Assembly: GCA_015056145.1 (NCBI GenBank) | Contig: SVGY01000005.1 | Span: 115,676-179,675, forward strand | Direction: 5' to 3' | Length of the DNA: 64,000 bases | Origin: Clostridiales bacterium | Lineage (GTDB): Bacteria > Bacillota > Clostridia > Christensenellales > Aristaeellaceae | In this document: piece by piece, positions 8,235-16,713 of the stretch | Layout of the letters: the number at the start of each line of letters is the position of its first letter | Numbering within the stretch: the stretch's first letter is position 1 | Program-made: the position numbers and the translations under genes | The notes under the pieces: model-generated | Told to the model about the DNA's origin: nothing | Seen by the model: only the letters and a program-made list of their open reading frames with translations | Databases searched by the model: none

Positions 8235-9170
8235 ATGAAGGAACTGGATAATAAGGCGTTGCAGGAATATCTGAAAAACGCCATCGATCTGGAAACGGAT
8301 GTGGAGACGCAGAAAAGGATTATTGCGTATAATGACGAAATAGCATCACAAAACGAACCTGTTTATCAAGAATATTCCTTACCAAGGATGCCACAACCAC
8401 CCGAGCATTCGCACGGTATGCTGTTTATAGGGTTAGCTGTAACCATCGGCTTATTCCTGCTTATGTTCTCCTCTTTTTCTAATAAAGGTTATACTCCTTC
8501 GGAGGACTGGGGCCTTTATCTTGGCTTTGGAATATTGATCTTAGTTGTTTCCGGCTGGATGCCTATTGTTGGATTTATTCAATTGCTTGGTGAAAAAAGC
8601 ATAAATGATAACTACCAAAAAAATGTCGAACACTACACAAAAAAAGTGAAGGAAATACAGCAGCTCAACAAAAAGAAAAAAGAAGAATACACTTTGCAGC
8701 ACACAAATTGGTTGACTGAAACAAGCGAAATGAAGAAAAGTCTGGTGAAACCCTATCAAGAATCCCAGGCCCTTCTGGAAAAGCTCTACGCCTCCGATGT
8801 GATTTTCCCCAAATACCGCAACCTGCCTGCTTTGACCAGCATCAGCGAATACCTCATCACCGGTCGCTGCGACAGCCTCACCGGCCCCCACGGCGCCTAT
8901 AACCTCTACGAAGAGGAAATCCGCCAGAATACTGTTATCGCCCAGCTGAACGTGGTCATCCGCAATCTGGAACAGATCAAGCAGAACCAGTACCTGCTCT
9001 ACGAACAGGTCAGCCAGATCAACCGGGTAGCCCAGGGCGTCTACTCCGAGCTGCGCCAGATTAAGAACTACAGCGCAAGCATCGCTGCCAGCTCGGCCCT
9101 CACCGCCTACTACGCCGGCCGCAACGAGCGCCACAACCGCATTTCCATGTACTGCGATTTGCTGGATTGA
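8235..9170 (+). CDS. Hypothetical membrane protein with coiled-coil region
   Basis: A 311-residue protein with an N-terminal helical segment (residues 1-45), two membrane segments (about 58-77 and 93-118), a Lys/Glu-rich probable coiled coil (about 130-190) and a C-terminal helical domain ending in SSALTAYYAGRNERHN. The start is the ATG at 8235 after GAGAGGAG; the open frame further upstream lacks a ribosome site. The first 170 codons use noticeably AT-rich codons, while the last 130 are GC-rich like the neighbours. That suggests a mosaic or a recently acquired N-terminal half. No family recognised. It has its own strong promoter. Confidence 0.65.
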   Translation: MKELDNKALQEYLKNAIDLETDVETQKRIIAYNDEIASQNEPVYQEYSLPRMPQPPEHSHGMLFIGLAVTIGLFLLMFSSFSNKGYTPSEDWGLYLGFGILILVVSGWMPIVGFIQLLGEKSINDNYQKNVEHYTKKVKEIQQLNKKKKEEYTLQHTNWLTETSEMKKSLVKPYQESQALLEKLYASDVIFPKYRNLPALTSISEYLITGRCDSLTGPHGAYNLYEEEIRQNTVIAQLNVVIRNLEQIKQNQYLLYEQVSQINRVAQGVYSELRQIKNYSASIAASSALTAYYAGRNERHNRISMYCDLLD

Positions 9171-9189
9171 GGGACGGATTCATGAGGTG

Positions 9190-9880
9190 CAGGCGGGAGA
9201 AGGCTTTTCCCCGGGAAAAGCCTTCTCCCGCACCCTCCCGAAAAGCGTATATGGAAAAGGGTGTTTTGTGTGAAGATGGGACTGCCGGTATGCGGTAGTC
9301 CTTTTTTGTGATATGGTTTGTGTAATATGCGGTCTTCTTTTGCTTCTTTTCTTCTGACACAGAAGAAAAGAAGGCCCCCGGCAGGGCCTGCTGCGGGGAC
9401 GTGCTGTGGCGGCGCTGGCAGGAGAAGGCTTTTCCCCGGGAAAAGCCCCCTCCCGCACCCTCCCGAAAAGCGTATATAGGGAAGATTGTTTTGTTCGGAA
9501 AAGGGACTGCCGGTTTGCGGTGGTCTCTTTTTGCACGCTAACTTGTGTACAAATGCGGTCTTCTTTTGCTTCTTTTCTTCTGACACAGAAGAAAAGAAGG
9601 CCCCCGGCAGGGACAACAGCAGGGACGTGTAGTAGCGGCGCTGGCGGGAGAAGGCTTTTCCCCGGGAAAAGCCCCCTCCCGCACCCTCCCGAAAAGCGTA
9701 TATGGGAAAGGATTTTTTGTTTTAAGAAGGGACTGCCGGTATGCGGTAGTCCTTTTTTGTGATATGGTTTGTGTAATATGCGGTCTTCTTTTGCTTCTTT
9801 TCTTCTGACACAGAAGAAAAGAAGGCCCCCGGCAGGGACAACGGCGGAGACGTGCAGTGGCGGCGCTGGCGGGAGAAGGC
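9190..9880. repeat. Three tandem copies of a 225-base unit
   Basis: Units start near 9192, 9417 and 9643, with a fourth partial start at 9868. Each begins with GGCGGGAGAAGGC and a CCCGGG-centred palindrome, followed by CCTCCCGAAAAGCGTATAT. A GGACTGCCG/CGGTAGTCC-type hairpin with a T-run follows. Each unit closes with a perfect 14-base-arm hairpin (CTTCTTTTCTTCTG/CAGAAGAAAAGAAG) and GGCCCCCGGCAGGG. The middle unit carries a different terminator-like segment from units 1 and 3. A fourth full copy lies at 45.5 kb. The small open frames across this region are low-complexity by-products. No gene is supported between 9171 and 9954. Confidence 0.85.
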
Positions 9881-9895
9881 CCCGCATCTGCTCAC

Positions 9896-9924
9896 TTGCA
9901 TATTATTTCTGGAAAATATATAAT
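9896..9924 (+). promoter_or_regulatory. Sigma-A-type promoter for the repeat lipoprotein
   Basis: TTGCAT at 9896-9901 and TATAAT at 9919-9924 with a 17-base spacer, 31 bases before the ATG at 9955. The promoter begins immediately after the last copy of the 225-base repeat. Confidence 0.75.
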
Positions 9925-9954
9925 GTTTCCATAAGCTGTGCAGGAGGAACCATT

Positions 9955-12276
9955 ATGAAAAAGCGATTTTTAAAGCGCATGTTTTCGTTAGCCCTGGCCC
10001 TTGTCATGATAGCCGGCCTGACGGGCTGCGCATCCCCGGAGGGGCAGTATGACAACGCCAACAAGCTGTTGATCAATGGCGAATATTCCGAAGCCGCAGA
10101 GGCGTTTGCATCTCTGGGCGGCTTCCAGGACGCCTCCCAGATGACCCGCTACTGCCGTGCCTTAGCCGCAGCCGAAAGTGGAGATTATGATACAGCCGTC
10201 CGCACCTTTGCTTCCATGGAGCAGTTCAAAGACTGCTACCTGCTGGCCCCGTACTACAGCGCCCGGCAGCAAGAAGCGCTGGGTGTCTCAGAAACCGACC
10301 CTGCAAAATGGTATGAAGCGGAAGGCTGGATTCATTGCAGCGAGGCAGTGGCCCTGTATTCCGGTCTGCCCATGTTCCTGGACAGCGACACCCGGGCGGC
10401 GGGCTGCCTGGAATTGATGTACAGTAACGCTCAGGCCCTTGCGGACGCAGGCGACTACCAAGCCGCAGCCGCTGTAATGACAGCCCTGGGCGATTATTCC
10501 GACGCAGAAAACAGAGCAGTATACTATACCGCCTGCCTCTATGAGCAGAATTGCGATTATCCTTCTGCCTATTCTGCCTTTACGGGCCTTGACGGGTTTA
10601 TGGATTCTCCTTCCCGTGCCAAAGCCGTGCTGGCTACCGTCTACCACACTGCGGATACAGATAAATCCGCCGGAAAGTACGATACCGCATACCAGCAGTT
10701 TACCTGGCTGGCAGAAACTGCCGGTGATTATTCACACGAAAATGGCGCCCCGGCAGAACAGGCCAAAGAATGCGCCCGTTTGCAGGGCGAAGCCATGCTG
10801 GCCAAGGAGACGCCGGACTATGCCGCCGCAAGAGAATGGTTTGCTCTTTGCGGCGACTATGCCCCGGTGGATAACCCATCTGCCGCAGATCACATCCTCC
10901 AAAGCTGGTATCTGGAAGGCGAGAGCCTGCTGAATGCCGATGAGCCGGACTTCGCCGCTGTCCGGGCAGCTTTCACCAATGCCGGGGAATATGCTCCGGA
11001 GGGAGGCGCATCCTCCGCTGAGTGCATCCTCCAAAGCTGGTATCTGGAAGGCGAAAGCCTGATGAATGCTGACGAACCTGATTTTGCCGCCGCCCGGGCA
11101 GCTTTCACCAATGCCGGGGAATATGCTCCGGAGGGAGGCGCATCCCCCGCCGAGTGCATCCTCCGGTGCTGGTATCTGGAAGGCGAAAGCCTGATGAATA
11201 CTGACGAACCTGATTTTGAAGCCGCCCGGGCAGCCTTCACCAATGCCGGGGAATATGCTCCGGTGGGAGGCGCATCCTCCGCCGAGTGCATCCTCCAAAG
11301 CTGGTATCTGGAAGGCGAAAGCCTGCTGAATGCCGATGAACCTGATTTTGCAGCCGCCCGGGCAGCTTTCACCAATGCCGAGGAATATGCTCCGGAGGGA
11401 GGCGCATCCCCCGCCGAGTGTATCCTCCGGTGCTGGTATCTGGAAGGCGAGCGCCTGATGAATGCTGACGAGCCGGACTACGCCGCTGCCCGGGACGCCT
11501 TCACCAATGCCGGGGAATATCAGGATGCGGCTACACGGTTCTCCGAGCTGTGCTATTTAAAGGGCGTGGAATATTCCTTTGGAGAAAATCCCAACTATTA
11601 CGCTGCGATTCTCGCCTTCATCAACGCAGGCGATTATGAGGACAGCGTATCCCAGCGAAAATCCTGCCAGAGTTCTCTTTTGCAGGTTGCCTCCGTGGGC
11701 GACCATGTATTTTTCGGCAACTACGAGCAGGACAACAACACAGAAAACGGTCAGGAACCCATCGAATGGCTGGTGCTGGACAAGCAGGGCGACCGACTGC
11801 TGGTAATCAGCCGATACGCACTGGATTGCCAACAGTATCATAACAAATGGGTGTACACGACATGGGCCAACTGTACCCTGCGCAAATGGCTGAACCGCAC
11901 CTTCCTCAACACTGCCTTTTCCGAAAAAGAGCAGGAGCATATACCCACGGTAACGGTGAATGTCCTTCGGAATCCTGAATTTGGTACTCACCCCGGCAAC
12001 AAGTCCCAGGACACAATTTTTCTGCTGAACATCCAGGAAGTGCAGCTTTACTTCCCGGAAACCGAAGCCAGGGTTTGTCAGCCCACCGCCTATGCAGCGG
12101 CGCAAGGCGCCTGGCACCACAAGAACGGCGCCTGCTGGTGGTGGTTGCGGTCGCCCGGATATATTCCGAACAGAGCTGCTTTCATCCATTATGGCGGTTT
12201 CAACTATATTGGCCTTGATGTAACATACGAAAATGCGGCTGTCCGCCCTGCTCTGTGGATCGATCTGAATCCTTAA
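9955..12276 (+). CDS. Repeat-rich lipoprotein with C-terminal DUF6273-like domain
   Basis: A 773-residue exported lipoprotein. The signal peptide ends in a lipobox, GLTGC, with Cys25 as the lipidation site. Residues 30-315 are TPR/Sel1-like helical repeats (AAEAFASLGGFQDA, YDTAVRTFASMEQFKD and similar). Residues about 316-530 hold five near-identical 44-residue repeats (WYLEGESL-NADEPDF-AARAAFTNAGEYAPEGGAS). The C-terminal 200 residues begin VGDHVFFGNYEQD and include WWWLRSPG and AAVRPALWIDL, characteristic of the DUF6273 surface domain. The start is the ATG at 9955 after AGGAGG. It probably acts as an outer-surface scaffold, but its ligand is unknown. Confidence 0.8.
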   Translation: MKKRFLKRMFSLALALVMIAGLTGCASPEGQYDNANKLLINGEYSEAAEAFASLGGFQDASQMTRYCRALAAAESGDYDTAVRTFASMEQFKDCYLLAPYYSARQQEALGVSETDPAKWYEAEGWIHCSEAVALYSGLPMFLDSDTRAAGCLELMYSNAQALADAGDYQAAAAVMTALGDYSDAENRAVYYTACLYEQNCDYPSAYSAFTGLDGFMDSPSRAKAVLATVYHTADTDKSAGKYDTAYQQFTWLAETAGDYSHENGAPAEQAKECARLQGEAMLAKETPDYAAAREWFALCGDYAPVDNPSAADHILQSWYLEGESLLNADEPDFAAVRAAFTNAGEYAPEGGASSAECILQSWYLEGESLMNADEPDFAAARAAFTNAGEYAPEGGASPAECILRCWYLEGESLMNTDEPDFEAARAAFTNAGEYAPVGGASSAECILQSWYLEGESLLNADEPDFAAARAAFTNAEEYAPEGGASPAECILRCWYLEGERLMNADEPDYAAARDAFTNAGEYQDAATRFSELCYLKGVEYSFGENPNYYAAILAFINAGDYEDSVSQRKSCQSSLLQVASVGDHVFFGNYEQDNNTENGQEPIEWLVLDKQGDRLLVISRYALDCQQYHNKWVYTTWANCTLRKWLNRTFLNTAFSEKEQEHIPTVTVNVLRNPEFGTHPGNKSQDTIFLLNIQEVQLYFPETEARVCQPTAYAAAQGAWHHKNGACWWWLRSPGYIPNRAAFIHYGGFNYIGLDVTYENAAVRPALWIDLNP
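10896..11523 (+). repeat. Five 132-base in-frame tandem repeats inside the lipoprotein gene
   Basis: The segment AGCTGGTATCTGGAAGGCGA recurs every 132 bases (for example CTGG at 10905 and 11037), encoding 44-residue units. Units 1-4 are nearly identical and the fifth diverges towards the non-repeated sequence. Two alternating subtypes (ILQSWYLEG and ILRCWYLEG) suggest expansion by duplication of a two-unit block. Confidence 0.9.
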
Positions 12277-12333
12277 GGGATGAGAATTGCATACGGCCCG
12301 CTGCAAGCGAATATCCAGCTTATCGACACTAAA

Positions 12334-12547
12334 AAGGGAGGGAATATGTCCCTCCCTTCTGGCTGCCAAAAAATGCGCAGGGTGCAGGGGGATCATCCCC
12401 CTGCCGGGTGTGGGCAGAGCCCACATTCCTTGTGCCGCAGCACTTTCAAGAAAGCACAGCGAGCACCGAAGGTGCAAGATTTGCGGCTTTGACTGACAAG
12501 AATGAGGTTTTTCGACAAGCTGAAGGGAGGGAATATGTCCCTCCCTT
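12334..12547 (+). repeat. 164-base core repeat between two identical palindromic cassettes
   Basis: A hairpin with arms AAGGGAGGGA/TCCCTCCCTT and loop ATATG occupies 12334-12358 and recurs exactly at 12523-12547. Between them lies the 164-base core (12359-12522), which starts CTGGCTGCCAAAAAATGCGC and ends GAGGTTTTTCGACAAGCTG. The core carries internal inverted repeats (GCAGGGGGAT/ATCCCCCTGC, TGTGGGC/GCCCACA, GCACC/GGTGC). The same core with other cassettes occurs at 16.5, 40.2, 51.5 and 62.6 kb. The hairpin next to the lipoprotein stop codon probably serves as its terminator. Confidence 0.85.
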
Positions 12548-12556
12548 TTCCCTTGC

Positions 12557-12763
12557 TCAGTTTTCCCCCTCCAGCCTTTCCCTCAGCAGACGGGCAAGGC
12601 TGCCCTTGTACCGGGCCAGGATGCGGGCTTCCTCCCGGGGGTCGCTGCAGCCGCTACGGCGCTGGGAAAGCAGCCGGTCGGCATCCCGATGCATCCGTTT
12701 CAGCTCCCGGTCGAAGGCGCCCAAAGCGGCGCTGGAAGTGGGGTCGGCGATGTAGTTTCTCAT
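12557..12763 (-). CDS. Small basic hypothetical protein
   Basis: A 68-residue protein beginning MRNYIADPTSSAALGAFDREL, rich in Arg and Leu (RYKGSLARLLRERLEGEN at the end) and probably all helical. An AAAGGAGG site lies seven bases before the ATG at 12763, which is better placed than the upstream ATG at 12787. The good ribosome site and codon pattern argue it is real. No family recognised. It ends ten bases from the repeat cassette at 12547. Confidence 0.55.
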   Translation of the reverse strand: MRNYIADPTSSAALGAFDRELKRMHRDADRLLSQRRSGCSDPREEARILARYKGSLARLLRERLEGEN

Positions 12764-12812
12764 GTGTTTTCCTCCTTTTGTTTGCATGTGCTGCGCCCTT
12801 TTGAGGAAAAGA

Positions 12813-12890
12813 AAAAGACGCTAATGATTACTTACTCAATGGGCGCACTTTCCCCTTGGGAAAGTCAATAAATAATCATCAACGTCTTTT
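12813..12890. other. Long nested inverted repeat upstream of the small gene
   Basis: The outer arms AAAAGACG (12813-12820) and CGTCTTTT (12883-12890) enclose TGATTA/TAATCA (12825-12830 and 12873-12878) and an inner hairpin ACTTTCCC/GGGAAAGT (12847-12865). It has T-rich ends on both strands. It lies between the CE15-like esterase and the small protein gene, both on the minus strand. It could be a bidirectional terminator or a structured leader of the small gene. Confidence 0.5.
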
Positions 12891-12959
12891 ATTCAGTTGG
12901 GCCCCTGTTTTGGGGACGGGCTTATAGTAACACAGAACCAGCAGCGTTGTCAACCACAA

Positions 12960-12993
12960 AACCGCCCGCCGCAGTGTTTTGCAGCAGGCGGTT
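12960..12993 (-). terminator. Terminator of the CE15-like esterase gene
   Basis: On the minus strand the arms AACCGCC and GGCGGTT close a GC-rich stem of about 34 bases, followed by TTTTGTGG, starting 14 bases after the esterase stop codon at 13007. Confidence 0.6.
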
Positions 12994-13006
12994 CTCTGGT
13001 TTGCCT

Positions 13007-14332
13007 TCATTGTGCCAGGTATGGCGCAAAATACCCATCCAGCCCCTCCCGGTTATGCTCAAGGAAAAGGTTGCCCTTCATTTGGCTGAAATCGCTGGCT
13101 GCCTCCGCCGGGTCTTTTCCCAGCAGATGCACGTCACAATAGTCCAGTATGTACGCCATATCCGAAGGGAGGATGGCGTGGCCGTCCAGGTGGATAATCA
13201 TGTTGTTCTGACCGCCGCAGCCCAGGAGATCCCATACAGGCTGGGAGGCGGCATAGGCCAGGCACTGGCCTTCCGTGTTGTTCCAGCCCTCGGAGGTAAT
13301 ACCGGTGACGATGATCATGTGCCGCTCCGGCGCCGCCACCAAAGCAGCCAGCATATGCTGGTCAACGGGGATGGCAGCCACCGACGGGATTTTGGCAAAG
13401 TTGCCGCAGAACCAGTAACCTTCGCCGCCCTGCAGGTTGGCAAGGGGCTCGTTGCGGGATTCGTTCACCCACTGGGCGGGGCCGCCGAGGCTGGTAAGAT
13501 TGTATGTTTTGCCCTGATTGTTTGTGCGGTACATGGCAATGCCCCCTGCGCCGGAGCAGGAGGGGATCACCACACGGATGCGTTCATCGTAGGCGCCGGC
13601 CACCGCTGCGCCTTTGCCGAAGCGGGATACGCCCCCCACCAGGGAAAGGGCCGGGTTGATATTCAGCTCCGCCCCTGCCCCCAGCTCCATGGCATCGATC
13701 ACCTTGCTGATGCCCCAGGCCCAGGCCAGCAGCGTGCCTCTCTGGGCGTCGGGGTCGGCACGGTCGTAGGGGTAGAGGGTGTAGAAGGCTCCGAAGAAGG
13801 TCTTGTTATCCTGGGCCACCTGAGAGGGATCGTAATTGATACCCGCATAGCCCCGGCCCGCCGCAAGGGCACAGTTGGGCGATACGGCGGTGACCCACTG
13901 CTTTGTGAACCAATCCTGATAATGATGGGGCATGTATTCCACAAAATACGGGTAGCCGCCCTGAGGAGCAGGGGTTTTGGGCAGCGTGACCAGCACGGAA
14001 AAAGAAGCCGTCTTCTCTCCGGCGGTCACGGTTATGGTCATAAGTTTGCTGCCGGTGTCCGGATCATCGGCGATGGCGTAGGTCAGGGTTTCTCCGGCCT
14101 TGTCCGGCATATATCCGTACATGTAGCGGCTGTACAGTTCCATCAGCTCTGCCCGGCGCAGGGCCCAGTCTTCCGGGGTTTTGACCGGCTGACCGTTTTG
14201 GAGGCGCATCAATTCCGGCAGGCCTTCCACCTCCGGCAGGCTTTCCGGGGCGGGCCAGGCATCCTGGGCCGCAGCGCCGTACAGGGGCAGCAGGCTCAGG
14301 CTCATCATCATCAGAAAAAGGCGTTTGAACAT
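13007..14332 (-). CDS. Secreted CE15-like carbohydrate esterase (glucuronoyl-esterase family)
   Basis: A 441-residue protein with a signal peptide (MFKRLFLMMMSLSLLPLYGAAA). The nucleophile segment GGVSRFGKGAAVAGAYDERI (about residues 212-231) matches the G-C-S-R-N-G-K-G-A signature of CE15, with Ser as the presumed nucleophile. IPSCSGAGGIAMYR follows, as in this family, and a candidate catalytic His lies in IIHLDGHAIL near residue 400. CE15 enzymes cleave ester bonds between lignin and glucuronoyl residues of xylan. Another alpha/beta-hydrolase specificity is possible. The ATG at 14332 has AAAGGA eight bases upstream; an upstream frame extension lacks a ribosome site. Confidence 0.75.
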   Translation of the reverse strand: MFKRLFLMMMSLSLLPLYGAAAQDAWPAPESLPEVEGLPELMRLQNGQPVKTPEDWALRRAELMELYSRYMYGYMPDKAGETLTYAIADDPDTGSKLMTITVTAGEKTASFSVLVTLPKTPAPQGGYPYFVEYMPHHYQDWFTKQWVTAVSPNCALAAGRGYAGINYDPSQVAQDNKTFFGAFYTLYPYDRADPDAQRGTLLAWAWGISKVIDAMELGAGAELNINPALSLVGGVSRFGKGAAVAGAYDERIRVVIPSCSGAGGIAMYRTNNQGKTYNLTSLGGPAQWVNESRNEPLANLQGGEGYWFCGNFAKIPSVAAIPVDQHMLAALVAAPERHMIIVTGITSEGWNNTEGQCLAYAASQPVWDLLGCGGQNNMIIHLDGHAILPSDMAYILDYCDVHLLGKDPAEAASDFSQMKGNLFLEHNREGLDGYFAPYLAQ

Positions 14333-14442
14333 GGGGTCGTTCCTTTCTGTATACAGGATGGATGTTATGAAAAGTATATCATATATGTACCACGAAAAAA
14401 ACATCCGCAACGGCGGAAAAAGTGGAAAGGCGTGCTTCAATA

Positions 14443-14451
14443 TGATATACT
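14443..14451 (+). promoter_or_regulatory. Extended -10 element upstream of the LRR gene
   Basis: TGATATACT at 14443-14451 is an extended -10 (TG-N-TATACT). No convincing -35 is seen 17 bases upstream (TGGAAA). It would start transcription about 70 bases before the ATG at 14527 for the LRR-NAGPA pair. Confidence 0.45.
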
Positions 14452-14526
14452 GTTAAGTACGCTTTCGGCGTAGTCTCTGCATATCTTCTCCTTTTCCCAC
14501 ATATTCTATGAGGTGATCACTCTACA

Positions 14527-15534
14527 ATGAAACGAACGCTGCTTTTCGTTCTGACGATGATGCTGCTCCTTGCCGCCGCAGCCGCCTTTGCGCAGCAGGA
14601 AACCCCGGCCTTTGCCAGCCTTGAAGAAGCGGAGGCTGTGATTTTGCAGGAATCCCCCGCATCGCTGGATATCCGGGGCCTTGCCTTTGAGGATGTGAAA
14701 TATCTGGTGGATACCTACCCGGAGGTGGATTTCCATTACACCATCCGTCTGGGAAACATCGACGTGGACAGCCAGGCTACCGAGGCCTCCCTGGACAGAA
14801 AATACGCCAAAAAGCCCAAAATGCAGGACCTGATGGAACGGCTGGCCTATCTGCCCAACCTTACAAAGCTGGACATGTTCAACCATCGCTATCCCACCGA
14901 GGAGCTGGCCGTGCTCCACGACAGTTACCCCAACATCCGCTTCGGCTTTGTGTTCGTCATGGAAAAATGGACCCTCCGCACGGATATCACCGCCTTTTCC
15001 ACCCTGAGCCCCAAGAAGCGGTATACACAGGAGGATTTTCTCCCCCTGCGCTTCTGCCACGATCTGCTGGGGCTGGACCTGGGCCACAATGCCATTGACG
15101 ACCTGAGCTTTCTTGAACTGTTCCCCAACCTGCGGGTGCTGATCCTGGCGGATAACCGCATCACGGATGTGACGCCCATTGCCCAGTTACAGGATCTGGA
15201 ATATCTGGAGTTGTTCCAGAACGACCTGACCGACCTGAGCCCCCTGGCAGCCAACCAGAGGCTTATCGACCTGAACGTGTGCTGGAATCCGGAGCTGACG
15301 GACTACGAAACGGTGCTGAAGCTGCCCAGGCTGGAGCGCATCTGGCTGGCCAACACCGCCATTTCCCCGGAAGGCCAGCAGGCGCTCCGGGATGCCTTCC
15401 CTGAAGCGAAGGTGGTCTTCAAGGCCGATCACTCCACCTCCGGCTGGCGTACCCACGACCGGTATTTCATCATCCGTGACATGTTCTTTTCCAAGAAGTA
15501 CAAGCCCTTTGCCGGCAGCGATCCCCTGCCCTGA
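14527..15534 (+). CDS. Secreted leucine-rich-repeat protein
   Basis: A 335-residue exported protein with a clear signal peptide (MKRTLLFVLTMMLLLAAAAAFA). Residues about 180-285 contain SDS22/internalin-type leucine-rich repeats (LGLDLGHNAIDDLSFL, LRVLILADNRITDVTPI, LEYLELFQNDLTDLSPL, LIDLNVCWNPELTDY). The N-terminal part (residues 25-150) also has LRR-like Leu/Asn spacing but is more degenerate. There is no anchor, so it is probably secreted or loosely wall-bound. It is followed 36 bases later by the phosphodiester glycosidase gene, so the two are probably co-expressed. Ligand unknown. Confidence 0.8.
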   Translation: MKRTLLFVLTMMLLLAAAAAFAQQETPAFASLEEAEAVILQESPASLDIRGLAFEDVKYLVDTYPEVDFHYTIRLGNIDVDSQATEASLDRKYAKKPKMQDLMERLAYLPNLTKLDMFNHRYPTEELAVLHDSYPNIRFGFVFVMEKWTLRTDITAFSTLSPKKRYTQEDFLPLRFCHDLLGLDLGHNAIDDLSFLELFPNLRVLILADNRITDVTPIAQLQDLEYLELFQNDLTDLSPLAANQRLIDLNVCWNPELTDYETVLKLPRLERIWLANTAISPEGQQALRDAFPEAKVVFKADHSTSGWRTHDRYFIIRDMFFSKKYKPFAGSDPLP

Positions 15535-15570
15535 AGGCAATAATCCATCCACAGGAGGAAGAAAACGACC

Positions 15571-16464
15571 ATGACAAAACGGCTTCTGTCCATCGTGCTG
15601 CTTCTGTGTCTTTGCGCAGGCACTGCTCTGGCGGAAACGACCTATCCCCCCTTTGAACCCGTGGAGCTGACCGTGGGCGCAGATTATGCACTGCCCAAGA
15701 AGAACTTCGTTCCCGATCCGGCCTGCTTTACAGAAAACGGTTACCGGGATGATTCCATCAACGTGGTCATCCACCGTGTCAGGGCCTACGATACAGACAT
15801 GTACATTGCCTACGTCCAGATCGCCAGCCCCTTGCAGCTGCGGGTGGAGCAGGCCAAGCGTTACCCCTCCCAGGCGCTGGTACGGGGCTATCTTCTGGCC
15901 CGGCGGGTCAACTCGGTGGTGGCCACCAATGCGGACTGGTTTGTATACCGCAGCGCCGGCGTCATTTACCGGGAAGGCGAGCTTCTGCGGAATAAGCCCA
16001 TGGAGGAATACGACGGCCTCTTCGTGGATACAAATGGCGATTTCCACATCGTTTCCCCGCTGACCAGCGAAAACATCGACGCCATTGAGCAGCCCATCTG
16101 GCAGTCCTTCTGCTTTGGCCCGGCGCTGGTTATCGATGGCCAGAAATGCGACCGGTTCGATATCATCTGGCCCAGAGGCGTAGAGTCCGACCGTCCCCGG
16201 CAGCGCACCGCTTTCGGGCAGCTGGGGCCGCTGCAATATGTAATGCTGGTTACGGAAGGTTCGGAAATCGAAGGCAACCGGGGCCTTACGGTGGAGGAGA
16301 CCGCCACCGTGATGTATGACCTTGGCTGCATCCAGGCCTACAACATGGACGGCGGCATGTCCAGCACCATGATGCTCAGCGAGGAAAAGCTGGATGGCGG
16401 CGACGAAGTACGCATGCGTTCCATTGGCGACATATTGTATTTCAGCACCGCTGTGGGGCAGTGA
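15571..16464 (+). CDS. Secreted phosphodiester glycosidase (NAGPA domain)
   Basis: A 297-residue exported protein with a signal peptide ending TALA-ETTYPP. The C-terminal two thirds match the NAGPA domain, which cleaves N-acetylglucosamine-1-phosphodiester-type bonds and in bacteria is linked to exopolysaccharide or wall glycan turnover. Diagnostic segments are VVATNADWF (about residue 115), RQRTAFGQLG (about 210) and the C-terminal AYNMDGGMSSTM (about 257), the most conserved motif of the family. RBS AGGAGG precedes the ATG at 15571. It is second in a pair with the LRR gene. Confidence 0.85.
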   Translation: MTKRLLSIVLLLCLCAGTALAETTYPPFEPVELTVGADYALPKKNFVPDPACFTENGYRDDSINVVIHRVRAYDTDMYIAYVQIASPLQLRVEQAKRYPSQALVRGYLLARRVNSVVATNADWFVYRSAGVIYREGELLRNKPMEEYDGLFVDTNGDFHIVSPLTSENIDAIEQPIWQSFCFGPALVIDGQKCDRFDIIWPRGVESDRPRQRTAFGQLGPLQYVMLVTEGSEIEGNRGLTVEETATVMYDLGCIQAYNMDGGMSSTMMLSEEKLDGGDEVRMRSIGDILYFSTAVGQ

Positions 16465-16490
16465 TATAAATCAAGCCCGCCCCCAAAAAA

Positions 16491-16688
16491 GACAGGCATC
16501 GGAAAAAGCGCAGGGTGCAGGGGGATCATCCCCCTGCCGGGTGTGGGCAGAGCCCACAAACCTTGCGCCGCAGCGCTTTTCAGCAAGCACAGCGAGCACC
16601 GCAGGCGCAAGATGTGCGACTTCTATCGGGATGTATGGGTTTTTTCACAGTCTGAGACAGGCATCTGGCAAATGTGCCGGATGCCTGT
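16491..16688 (+). repeat. Divergent copy of the 164-base core with GACAGGCATC flanks
   Basis: The core reads GCGCAGGGTGCAGGGGG onward from about 16508, with several substitutions relative to the other copies. GACAGGCATC occurs just before it (16491-16500) and again just after (16656-16665). The second occurrence is the left arm of a hairpin, ACAGGCATC/GATGCCTGT at 16657-16688. The left cassette has apparently lost its second arm. This is the oldest-looking member of the family here. Confidence 0.75.
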
Positions 16689-16713
16689 TTGCTTATGGAA
16701 AAATCGGGGTTTG

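Noticed and set aside
9100..9887. Overlapping open frames of 86-235 codons in the 225-base tandem repeats
   Set aside because: They are translations of hairpins, repeat with the unit, have no start signals and do not resemble proteins.
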